Origin: Chara braunii
Taxonomy: Eukaryota > Streptophyta > Charophyceae > Charales > Characeae
Direction: 5' to 3'
Assembly (NCBI GenBank): GCA_003427395.1
Contig: BFEA01000518.1
Coordinates: forward strand, 200,244-230,225
Length of the DNA stretch: 29,982 nucleotides
This document shows positions 20,125 to 29,480 of the stretch, piece after piece. The position numbers and the translations under genes were made by a program. Numbering within the stretch: the first letter of the stretch is position 1; each line of letters starts with the position of its first letter. The notes below the pieces were generated by a model. The model searched no databases. It worked only from the letters and a program-made list of their open reading frames with translations, and was not told where the DNA came from.

Positions 20125-20125
<1 letters not shown>
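19778..20125 (+). mobile_element. Short TIR element, GGTTACC-ended family, copy 3 (348 bp)
   Basis: It begins CTAGGTTACC and ends GGTAACCTAG, exact inverted complements, flanked by TA on both sides within (TA)n. Subterminal regions carry GGACGTCC and TTGTCCG words where the larger copies have GTTCGGGC. The core retains AAGGCAAAAGTTGTTTAGTTTATTTTTCTGTATAACATA, in two adjoining parts similar to the equivalent part of copy 2. It is therefore a diverged, shorter subfamily and non-coding. Confidence 0.83.

Positions 20126-20162
<37 letters not shown>
20126..20162. repeat. (TA)n microsatellite
   Basis: A pure TA tract joining the end of TIR copy 3 to the left arm of the hairpin at 20163. Confidence 0.96.
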
Positions 20163-20165
<3 letters not shown>

Positions 20166-20336
20166 TTACAAAATCAACGTTGGACTTCCCTTGTCGATAA
20201 CAACCGTGTGGGACTTTTTCTACTTGGATAACAAAATCAAGGTATATATATATATACCTTGATTTTGTTATCCAAGTAGAAAAAGTCCCACACGGTCGTT
20301 ATCGACAAGGGAAGTCCAACGTTGATTTTGCAATGC
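20163..20336. repeat. Near-perfect inverted repeat, 80-bp arms, (TA)7 loop
   Basis: The left arm 20163-20242 and right arm 20257-20336 are reverse complements at 78 of 80 positions (the differences lie at arm positions 6 and 40), with TATATATATATATA (20243-20256) between them. The terminal words are GCATTAC / GCAATGC. Nothing in it codes. It could be a small foldback element, a palindromic duplication around a TA tract, or a source of double-stranded RNA. Confidence 0.96.
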
Positions 20337-20530
20337 AAGTAAAGAAAGTTTCACACGATCATTTTTGGAATGCACGTAAAAAAAGTCTCACACATCGATT
20401 CTGTAATGTAAGTCCACCTTCATTATCAATAAGATAAAGGACGCGAATTAGAAACATGTTGACTTTGAGAAAGACCCAATTGCTCTTGTAATGGACGTGT
20501 AGATTCCGAAAAGGTTGTGGTGGACAAATT
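20337..20530. repeat. Degenerate repeats related to the hairpin arm
   Basis: The motif AAGTA.AAAAAGT..CACACG.TC, followed by TTTTG.AATG, seen in the hairpin's right arm, recurs at about 20337-20372 (CAAGTAAAGAAAGTTTCACACGATC, then GGAATG) and 20373-20410 (CACGTAAAAAAAGTCTCACACATCG, then GTAATG), and more weakly afterwards. The hairpin arm therefore looks like one member of a short-period tandem family. Confidence 0.7.
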
Positions 20531-20532
20531 AA

Positions 20533-20534
<2 letters not shown>

Positions 20535-20572
<38 letters not shown>

Positions 20573-20600
20573 CTCTCTTTTTTTTTCACTCTCACTCTCC
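20535..20600. repeat. (CT)n microsatellite
   Basis: A pure CT tract 20535-20568, grading into T-rich CT repeats to about 20600. Confidence 0.95.
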
Positions 20601-20689
20601 ATCGATCTGGAGAGGGGTATGGCGAACCAAGAAAATGGGTCCCTCGGGACGGTAGGGTTGCGGCGCTCTTTGACGACGGATCCCGCAAT

Positions 20690-21170
20690 TTCTCGAGGAG
20701 GGGGTCCGGTGTTCCTAACATGCCCAACCCGAGTTCATTACGGAGGGGGTCCGACGTTATACGAACGTCGGAATCCCTCCCCTTCATTTTGTTTGAGGGA
20801 AGGGTGGGGATTCCTAGCGTGTCCGGGAGCGTGGCACCTGGACCGCTGGGAGGTCCAGCGTTATTTCGTGCATGGTGTCGAGTGGGTCGGCAATCCCCGT
20901 GGGCCTGGACTGTTCTGCTCCAGGACCCTCGCCCTGCCGCTCCACACCCATTTCATAGGCAGGGGTCCGGCGTTTGCAAACGTTGGAAACCCCCCGCCCT
21001 CCCCCCCTTTTCTTTCTTCCATATTTACTTTTAGGAGCGGGGGGGGGAAGGGCGGCGCACCTGCCGCTCCCTGTTCATATTGGGGGGGAGGGGATGGGGG
21101 TCCGACGCTCTTAAAATGCCTGACCCGCCTCCCCGTTAATTTGTTCGAGGGGATGGGGCTTAGGTGGGGG
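20690..21170. repeat. G/C-rich palindromic tandem units, left cluster
   Basis: Units carry GGGGGTCCG.CGTT...AACGYYGGA...CCCTCCCC.TTCATTTTGTTYGAGGGGATGGGG. Examples begin near 20700, 20745, 20958 and 21095. The word TCCGGCGTTTGCAAACGTTGGA (20959-20980, in two parts) is almost a perfect palindrome. The block CTCCAGGACCCTCGCCCTGCCG (20918-20939) and the following CATTTCATA have a close match at 29841-29879. Poly-G and poly-C runs are common. The open frames across the cluster are by-products of low stop content. Confidence 0.8.
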
Positions 21171-22930
21171 CGGTGTCGAGCGCATCGGTCCGGCACCGCA
21201 CCAGGGCAGCGCGGGACCCTCCCGGCCACGTCACGCAGCAGTTGGTTTAAAAATCCTTTGTCGCGAATATACATGGAGCTTCCACAAGCCGCTCTGGCTA
21301 AGTGCACCAGCCATACCTCTCGCGAGCCCCTACGACNGGATAGGGCCTACGAGAGGCACGACTTACCTCCACCTTACGGGAGTTGTCACCTCCCTTCAGT
21401 GGGCGTATCCCCGCCGAGCTACCAGTCCACAGTACGAAAGCTAATCAGTTGCACCAGCCGAGGGCGTTTCTCGTTCGCTGTAGCATAGGGGGTACGCGCG
21501 GTAATACAACTCTATCGAACCCGCACGGGAACCGACATCTTGGGGGGCTGAAGTCCCAAGTGCGGTTCGACGTCGGTCGACTAAGACGCATCCCACACAC
21601 CACGCGCACTCCACTTTACGAACTACAAAAATAAAACACATAGACACCCATACATATGAAACGACAGAACATGAACAACGCGACAACACTCCTAGTCCCT
21701 TCAGTAGCCATCCCATAACTTCCCGATCCAGAGATCGGATAGGCGTCGCGCGCGAGACTTAGTATAAAATCGCGCGGACGTAGGGTCTACTCATATCGAC
21801 TCGCAATGCAAGCGTACGCAAGCAGTCACAATGATGGTGTACTATGTAGTACCCACCCTCGCGCGGTCCTCGTTAATCTCGAGGGTCGCATTCGACACTC
21901 AAGTATCGGCTGACACTTGCCTTGAGGGTTAATCTCTCGACGCTGGACAACCGCCATGCGTGGTTGAAGATCACACACCCTCTTCTGCATCTTATGCAGA
22001 GCGGGTGGTACACAGGTCCATACCTGTGGTGGCAGTCGCTTCTTACTGCCCTGGAGACGAGTCCCACTCCGGGCCTGGGCGAAAGTCAAGGGGTTTGACT
22101 TTGACGGCTGCCACGGACTACAACGTCCAACCATACAAACTCTGAAAAGCAAGGGTAAAATGAGAATCCCCCTTGTCTCTCAAGACGTAACCTGGTTAAC
22201 CCTTGCGCATGACCTTAGTGAGCTGCGCACATACCTAAAGCACACATAAATACATATATAAGGTTTAGTTATATAGGATGATCACTTCTCACAGTCACAG
22301 TGGGCCTCCTCTATATATATATATATAATCGCAGACAGTCACATCCAGAGTCCGAGCCATAATCATACCTGCAATCACATCAAAGATTCCACCAAAGCCC
22401 ACGCACTACACGGGGTCAACTTCAACCATTCTCTGCGCTCACACCCCTTGCCTTAGCCATACAAGCCTCACTCGTGCAACTCTCAAATAAATACTCAGTA
22501 CTTTCGTTGGATGAGCATTCAATAAAGTCCGGGCGAAAACACAACAAAACAGTTCAATCACAAGGCTAAAGCCTTTAGGTTGAGTGGCAGGAGTGAATTG
22601 GAGTTGAATCGTAAACCGACGAATCGTCAACCGACCTATTATTAGTGATAACAGCAGATGATCCTTGTGGATCAAGCTGAAACTAGTCCAAGTCCGGAAT
22701 CAAACAATCAAGAGGACCTGTAACACATGACAGACCAATCCCCAAGCTAGATCTATAAGTCAATGGAGAATAATCCTCATATCACGATCTCACTCAAGAA
22801 TCCTTCTACCTAACTATATCTAAGTCTATCTCTAAGCAAGTGTCCAAAGAAAGGTAGACTCATGGCAAAATCTCCCCTATTCAGAGTGGACTACCAGAAT
22901 CGCCACCTGTCAAAATATAATCTATCTCCT
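21171..22930. other. Non-coding repeat-element-like sequence
   Basis: About 1.75 kb with no recognisable protein. A (TA)8 tract lies at 22312-22327. The region 21860-22150 contains short local inverted words such as CTTCTGCATCTTATGCAGAG (21982-22001) and CAGGTCCATACCTG (22013-22026), giving strong hairpins. The style resembles untranslated or LTR-like parts of plant retroelements, but I cannot place LTR boundaries. Confidence 0.45.
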
Positions 22931-22940
22931 TTAAACTAAG

Positions 22941-23480
22941 GAAATTTCGGCAGCGCTTTCCGTAGGAAAAGTGTCTTTCCAGAAATTATATAAGTTCAAA
23001 TATGAAAGCAGAAGTAATCTCCAACTCTGGAAAGTCAAATTCTGCCTGACTCCCTGAATTAGTAGAAATTTGGGCAGCACTCCCTTTAGAAAGGGATATT
23101 TCCCAGATTTACACTAAGTCAGATATGAACTCAAGAGACAACTTGAGTTCAACTTTAGACAAGCTTTAGCTAACTCCTTAGTTTTGCAGAAATTTCGGCA
23201 GCACTCTCTTTAGAAAAGTGTTCTTTCAAAATTTATACAAAGCTAAGTCCAGAACTTGGGAATAAATTTGACTTCTCAAAGTCCAATTTTGTCTAACTCC
23301 CTGAATTAGCAAAAATTTGGGCAGCACTCTCTTTAGAAAAGGAAACTTTCCAGATTTTTACTAGGTCGGATATAAAGAAAAGACAAGTTGAACTTTGACA
23401 AGTCAAAAAATTGTCTAACTCCTTGGATTTGTAGAAATTTCGGCAGCGTTTCCCGTAGAGAAAGTAGCTTGCCAAGATTT
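22941..23480. repeat. Dimeric 123-bp tandem repeat (A-B-A-B-A)
   Basis: The anchor GAAATTTSGGCAGC occurs at 22941, 23064, 23189, 23312 and 23434, steps of 122-125 bases. The anchor alternates TTTCGG / TTTGGG strictly. Odd units continue toward TTTATACAAAG-type sequence and even units toward CAGATTT.ACTA.GTC.GATAT.AA. Between anchors lie CTTTAGAAAAG and TCTAACTCCYTGAATT words. From memory, similar TTTCGGCAGC words occur in plant Ty3/gypsy non-coding regions, but this was not checked. Confidence 0.9.
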
Positions 23481-23784
23481 ATACAAAGCCAAGTACAAAA
23501 AAATGATCCCAGAAAATGCGAGAGTTGACCTAAGTAAAAAAACTATCACAGAAAATGCAGGAATTGAAACTAACTCCTATGGCTCTAGCACGTGGCGAGC
23601 AACTAAAACAACTACCTGTCAAACTGAAACTCAGACCAAGTAGTAACCTCATTCAGCCACATGCATGTCAAACCACAAAGGGAAGTATTTTCACCATCCC
23701 AAGTCAACCTGGACAAACAATAGTTCGTAGTCTTTCAGTGATTTAATCCCTTCATACCCAACTTACATAAGACATAAAGTCAGG

Positions 23785-24665
23785 CCACCCAAACTTATGG
23801 AATGTGCCTAACTTAGCCGAGAAGTATACACAAAACAGAGGGCACAACTACTTTTTTCTTCTTTGGGCATATGACTAGACCATTCTAGTCGCCCTGAACT
23901 GTTTAAAATATCCAAGTTATATATAATTGTCTGCACTTAGTCTTCTAAGGCTGCATAGGACTGAGCTAACTTAAGTTCAACCTGCCCCAGCTTACCATTA
24001 GTTTTATTCTTAGTTATACTCTCTTCAAGTTGTGATACGGCTATAGTCAGACCACCTAAACTTATGGAACAGTCTGATTAGCTCGTTCTTAGACAAAATA
24101 GTAGTAAGATATAGCCAAGTTATAACCATTGGGTTCCAGCATGTGCGCGGCTTTGAGCCAGACCCCCTGTACTTACAGAAGGATCCAACTCTCTGCCAGA
24201 TTCGTTTCTATCTCATCCATCATGTGTGTGGCACTGAGTCAAACCCCCTAAACATACAGAAGGGTGTGCCTCTGTGCCAAGATTATTTCTTCAGAATAAA
24301 GAGCAGGAAGAGGCTGAGCCACCTAAACTTATAGAACAACTCAGACCTCCTCGTTTCAAAAACCAAAGAAACAGATGAAATCCCAGCGAAAACAAGGCAA
24401 CCCAAGGCACCAAAACTTGTTGAATGCCCCAAGTCCCTCAAAATCAGGCACAATCAGACCCTTCACAAGTCAGAGCAGTCAGGCCACCTGAACTTACAGA
24501 ACAGCCTGACCCTCCATGCAAGCCATAGCACTGGGTCTCCCCAAACTTATGGGGACATCCCAGCCTCCAGAGTAACCAGACTCCCTAAACTTATAGAAGG
24601 GTCTGACTTCTCCATGCAAACCCAAAATAAAACAAAGCACTGGGGTTCCCCAAACTTATGGGGAC
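23785..24665. repeat. Ten dispersed copies of AAACTTATRGA motif
   Basis: The motif CCACCYAAACTTATRGAACA or a close variant occurs at about 23791, 24058, 24170, 24250, 24325, 24412, 24490, 24543, 24587 and 24652. It is often preceded by CAGRCC/GTCAG and followed by CTGA or CCCAG. Spacing shrinks from 267 to about 45-88 bases. This is a degenerate short tandem family downstream of the 123-bp array. No gene is present. Confidence 0.8.
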
Positions 24666-25869
24666 TCCCCAGCCTTAACGACCCAGTCAGACATCATGCA
24701 AATCATCCCCCCCATCCTGCCTTTCCCAGATGCAGTTCCTTCTAACAATCTGATTTCACACAATCAACAAGGCTGAAACTGAACTTGAACAGACATTCCT
24801 TTATTTAGTCTAATCCAGTGTCCTGAAAGCCAAACCAAAAATAAAGTAGGGCTGCACATCATATATTCAGCCAACGATGCAATGAGAGATACAAGTAAGG
24901 GTTATAACTTGGTTTATAGAAGGAAAAGTAACAGCTACCTGTCAGTTCCCTGCCTCCAGAACTCCTCCTGAGTTCCGGCAGAGCTCCCGCAATCGGTGGG
25001 TGGACTCCCCACAGAGTCTTGTTGCGGTCCTACGGGTTGCAATCCTGCCTGCCGCCTTCCTCTCGTAACAGGACTAGACTGAGAGTTAGAAGGATAGAGA
25101 GAGAGGTTTTCAGACGCTCGAGATACTAGAGGGGGACAACTCAACTCTCGGGAGAGGGCCTCGAAATCTTTGATCGCCTGAGGGCCCCGCAATGATAACT
25201 AGGATCGTGCAGCAACTAGGTCAACTCCTGAAATCAAAACTGTTGAAGCTAATCTTCTGACGACTTTCCAAATCGCAACACTAATCTCCTTTCTCAAGCC
25301 CAATCACTCCCCTTTCGATCCTCCAGTTCACAATAATAACCCCGCTTTACCAGCTTCGCCTTCACCTCCCACGCCATACTTTCGTTTCCCATAGTGACCA
25401 GCGCAGCAGCCCGCAGTAGACTCTACCACCGCTGCAGCAGAAGATGCAGCTGGAAAGGGCAGCAGAATGCACAGCTATGGGAGCGACAATTTAAGCAAAT
25501 GTAACTCGAAGGAAGTGGTGAGCCATCCATACAAAGTCTGTTGCCGTGGTATGCTGCAGCACCCCGCGAACCAATAGCCCACGCAGTCGTGCCTACAACC
25601 AACTTCTCATGATAGAACCCGCCAGCTAGAGATCATCGTTAGATAACAGCATCTCCGTAAGTGGTCACACCTAGGCGCGAACAGCGACAGCCCGTCGTGG
25701 GAAAGGCACTGTGGCTTCACGGTCACATGCCCATAATCAGCAGAGCCGTTATGATAGTACGGCGAACACTGTACTCAACTAGCAACCTACACGGTCACAC
25801 TAGCAGCAGCCTTGTGAGCAAGTAGCCTAGTAGAACCGCGGTTCGGCAGCCTGCAATTCCTCAGTCTAC
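24666..25869. other. No gene recognised
   Basis: About 1.2 kb of mixed sequence. An 85-codon minus-strand frame at 24935-25192 (RELSCPPLVSRASENLSLYP) has ordinary composition but no recognisable domain. The remainder is closed by stops in most frames. Confidence 0.4.
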
Positions 25870-25958
25870 CCCATACATGAGAGGTTAGTGGGGATTGAGC
25901 CCAAAGACCTCCTAAGTACCGCTCAAATGCCCAGTCAACTGAGTCTGGCCGCCGGATC
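25870..25958 (-). mobile_element. tRNA-derived SINE head (copy 2)
   Basis: On the minus strand it starts GATCCGGCGGCC, carries a degraded A box (CCAGACTCAGTTGACTGGG, plus 25930-25948) and a B box GGGCTCAATCC (plus 25892-25902), then CCCCACTAACCTCTCATG. It aligns throughout with copy 1 at 1338-1418: GATCC.GCGGCC, CTCAGTTG, GGAGGTCTT, CTCAATCCCCA / TTCAATCCCCA, CCTC.CATGTA. The A box has lost the TAGC start, so polymerase III promoter function is doubtful. Confidence 0.72.
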
Positions 25959-27150
25959 GGACCTTACGTCCTTGACCCGCCGTACTTTAGGACGCTTAGG
26001 CAGGAATCTGAGTCGTTCACTCATAATCTGGCATCACAATCCGGAGCCCGACTCACCTTGCATTGACTGTTCTCCTCCGGACGTTCGAGCTCCTCCCGTT
26101 TTGTATACCAATCTCTGTAGCTATAACCACCGGGCGCAGCCCACTCCGCTGGCCTCCTACAACGAATGAAGGCAGGAACGAAGGCGGCCGTTCAACAGTG
26201 ACTGTATCCCACGATGCAGATTCAGCCGGGAAGATCTTCGCCCCGACCAGGTACGTAACTCATCCCTTTCCCCCCCCCCTCAGACTCTCAGCTCCTCTGT
26301 TCTCCTCTCCGTTATCTCCCTCTCTCTCCCTTGTGCTTTGTTAGTCATCTTCCATTTTCCAACGCATCTGGCCAATACCTCGACTAGATTCCTACGTTCC
26401 CCTCAGCATCTGTACGAGGGAGACAACGGTTTGGGCCTTGCGGCAGTAAGTCGAGAACAGCACAGCTGAGGAGTACCCTGACCACGACAACTTGAGCACG
26501 AGCACGAAGAACACGGCGCGCACCTGAACAAAAGCTAGCACGACGACCACCGCAACTGAGATGAGGTCGTCACCGAGAAGAGCTCCACGTGGGCGGACTG
26601 CGTAACAGAGGCGGCTGACAACTTTGGTCGTGACTGCCTTGCTTGACTACTCCGAAATATACAAAAGAAAAAGGAATGTACCTCCTGCTAGAATATGGGA
26701 AGGTACACAACCTGCGTTCATATATTTTTATTTATTTATTTATTATTTTCTTTTCCTATTTCCTCGAGCGGAATCCGATTGATACGAAAACGATCAGGCC
26801 CAGGGAGAAAACGCCATTGGAGGTAAGAACCGTCATTCCCTTCATGAGATGGGTAAGGCATATTGACGACGAGGAGTAAATATCGCTGCGACCCCAGCCA
26901 TGGCATCGTCCTACCACTCAGTAGTTCGTGCAGAACCAAAATGAATCTTCCGCAGGGAAAGGGCCGCATACATCCGCCAGGTAAGCTCTTTCCCAACGCC
27001 CTTTCTCTTTGACTCTCTCGTCGACTTCCCGATCCCCACGGCTAGCTGCAAACCTCTGTTACGATGGAGTGAGCAAAATCGAATGAATCTTTCGCTAGAA
27101 TACGGGAAGATACATACTTCCCTCGCCCCCCCCGATAGCTCCACGCAACT
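25959..27150. repeat. Possible strongly diverged repeat of about 140 bp
   Basis: A word of the form GAATCTTYCGC..GAA..GGGAAG.TACATAC.TCC appears at about 26942 and 27083 (141 bases apart), with weaker relatives near 26673 and 26230, each followed by a pyrimidine-rich stretch ending in CTTTCCC or CTCTCTC. No gene recognised. A TTTATTTATTTATTTAT tract lies at about 26727-26743. Confidence 0.35.
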
Positions 27151-28905
27151 CTATCTCTACCAACTCACATCCTGCTAACCCAAGGCCAAAAATAACCCTC
27201 TCACTGACTTCGCAATGGGCAAAACCCCCCGACTGACATCTTAAACCGCAGGAAACGGTCGAGAAGTGACCGAGTTGTTCCTGTTTCACTCCCACCTTCT
27301 ATGTTCCCGCCATAACCCCTCGCAGCCTGTCTCCCATCTAGCACGGAATCCGCTGTCCCTCCACGAAATCTGACCGCGCCAACCGATTCGCGCCGCCTCC
27401 AAACCCCAATTTCGAATCCTTCCCCGCTCGTTTCCATCAAGGAACGAGCGAGATACTCACTCCCTATTCCCACTTTCTCCTTCCTCCATATCCCGGCGCA
27501 AGCTCTTTCTCTACTAACTGTCGTCTTTCTAACTTTCTCCCAAATCTAATCGTCCTAACAGATTCGCCTTACCCAAAAATGACAAAATGACCCTTTTTCC
27601 TCACCCGATTCCGTGGAAAACCGAGAGAGATAGGTATCTCTCACCTTTCTTCCTTGCCCATTCCGCCATCTCCCACTCACCGACTTCTTCGTCTAACTCT
27701 ATTCCTACTAATCTACCTTCAGATCCAATGTCATGGTTGCGCTCGCCCGGGGTAAAAACCCCAAAATTGTTTCTCCTCCGGTCCGATTCTATTAAGAATC
27801 GGGCAGGCTACTCCTTCCCGACTGCGCCCTGTTCCCCTCTTCCATCACAGCACGCAGGTGGCACACTTTCCCGTTTCGGTTCGGCCCCTTTCCTTCACTA
27901 CGCTCGCTGCCTCCCCGCTGTCTCGTCTCTCCTCACCAGCCCGTCGCCAGTCTCGCTCGCTGCCAGCCCACGCCCCGCTACAGTCTTCTCCCTGCCATCT
28001 CAGTTTCCCTTCACCCTTGACGCCGGATGCACCTGGCGCACCCTACGTCCAGGTTCTTTCGCTCCATCGGCCCACCTCTCTACTGCTGCGCTCGCTGCCT
28101 GGCCGCCCGCTACCGATGCGGTACCTGTGCAGAGCTCGCTCCGCTCGCGGTTTCTCCTTGGCTGGCTCATTACTCATTAGCAGACGGCCTGCTCCCTCAC
28201 TCATAGTGCCGGATTGCTTGACTGCGCAGCGAGTTTCGTCGACCGCTCGGTGCCGCCTCGAACTCAGAGGGGGAGCCCGCTACTAGGCGGTTTGGCCTTG
28301 CCTTTCCCCCACATCCAGCCCGACAGGCTTTGCAGTCAACGCCACCGCTACCTAGGGCCGTCCGACTGGACCCACCGCCTGCCTCTTACCGCTAGCCCCC
28401 CCCTCCTGCAGCGGTCTGCCCAAGCTGATATACTCCCGCATGTTCCCTCGTTGGGGACCTGCGCATAGTCGTGGCTGCGGCGGGGGTCCCCGTAGTACCA
28501 TAGTGGGGTAACTTTGGCGTAGTCTCGAAGGCCACACAATAGGTAACCCAACAAAAACACACCCCCACGCGACCTCACCGGACCCGGAACGTGGGTTATA
28601 TGCCATCCGCATTGCCGGTCCTGTTTCCCTTTGGTGCAATTGCAGCTCAGACCCTGACGGCGCCGTAGCCTCTCCCTGCTATGGCGTAATAGCAGACTGC
28701 CGCCAGCGACCTGAGCCCACGGACTCGTCGGACGAGGTGCATACTCAAGGTCCTTGACTGCCGCGACGCCCGTTAAACCCGGCGTCGCTTCGGGGTCAAT
28801 GGCACGCCGACGTATAGCAAGAATTATTAGGAATACGGTGAGACGCCACCGGTGGCAAAACCAAGGGGAATAGCCCCACCGGCCCCCAAATCCCTTGGTC
28901 CATTC
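27151..28905. other. GC-rich pyrimidine-biased stretch, no gene recognised
   Basis: The region has few stops, so several frames of 70-200 codons are open (longest 27587-28180), rich in Ser, Pro, Leu and Arg. This composition follows from the C/T-biased plus strand. No conserved motif is visible in any frame, and overlapping frames on both strands are equally open. Short words such as CGAACGAGCG and CGAATCGGGC recur, hinting at old repeats. Confidence 0.45.
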
Positions 28906-28909
28906 GCCC

Positions 28910-28924
28910 TACTCTGATACCCCC
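28910..28924 (-). other. Sequence resembling a tRNA-Met primer-binding site
   Basis: On the minus strand the bases read GGGGTATCAGAGTAG. Ten of these (GGTATCAGAG) match the start of the usual plant LTR-retrotransposon primer-binding site complementary to initiator tRNA-Met. The expected CA end of an LTR does not sit directly before it and no gag-like frame follows, so this may be chance. Confidence 0.2.
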
Positions 28925-29480
28925 GCGTCGTCATCGCTCGACCTCGATCCCTGAATCTCCTTGATGAAAGTCCGATGCCACAACCAATAGTGCTAGGCTC
29001 AAGGCTGGGTCTCGCTCTGACGGAAGCCTAAATAAATGGACACTGCGCGATGCGCCAATCTACCGAAACGTTCTAACCCCGCACATCTGTCAACCGCCAA
29101 CCTCCGCGTCCACCGCGCGACTATACCGGATCATGCCGTCGTCGACGTCGTCCTCCATATGCATGCGCAGGCCACAGGTAAACGCACCAATCAGAGAGTA
29201 AGACCTTTTTAATCCTAGTTTAATCAGGGATAAATCCGGCCGGCGATCACGCTGGCTCTTCAATCATCAACAAATAAAAAGATCACGCGCACCTCAAATC
29301 CGCGCGCCCACACACTCTTGATTCTAGTCAACTATCAGCCGCCTAAACAGCAGACACTGCCGCGACTCGCGCGGTATACTCAATCTTTAAACCAAACTAT
29401 TTTCTATCGCGTGCAAAACCCAGGGCGGATACCCTTGTAAGGGTATTCGCACCGACAGCGGCACACGGGATGCTAAGTGT
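28925..29480. other. No gene recognised
   Basis: Mixed, fairly GC-rich sequence without a long open frame or clear repeats, leading into the G/C-rich repeat cluster at the window's end. Confidence 0.4.

Noticed and set aside
20517-21488. A 323-codon plus-strand frame
   Set aside because: It starts in a CT microsatellite and crosses the G/C-rich palindromic repeats. The opposite strand is equally open, so it is composition-driven.
22941-24665. A CRISPR array
   Set aside because: Repeats are degenerate, of 123 bases or irregularly spaced, and the context is eukaryotic.
27587-28286. Two overlapping plus-strand frames of 197 and 142 codons as genes
   Set aside because: Both follow from C/T-rich composition, overlap in different phases, and show no motif.
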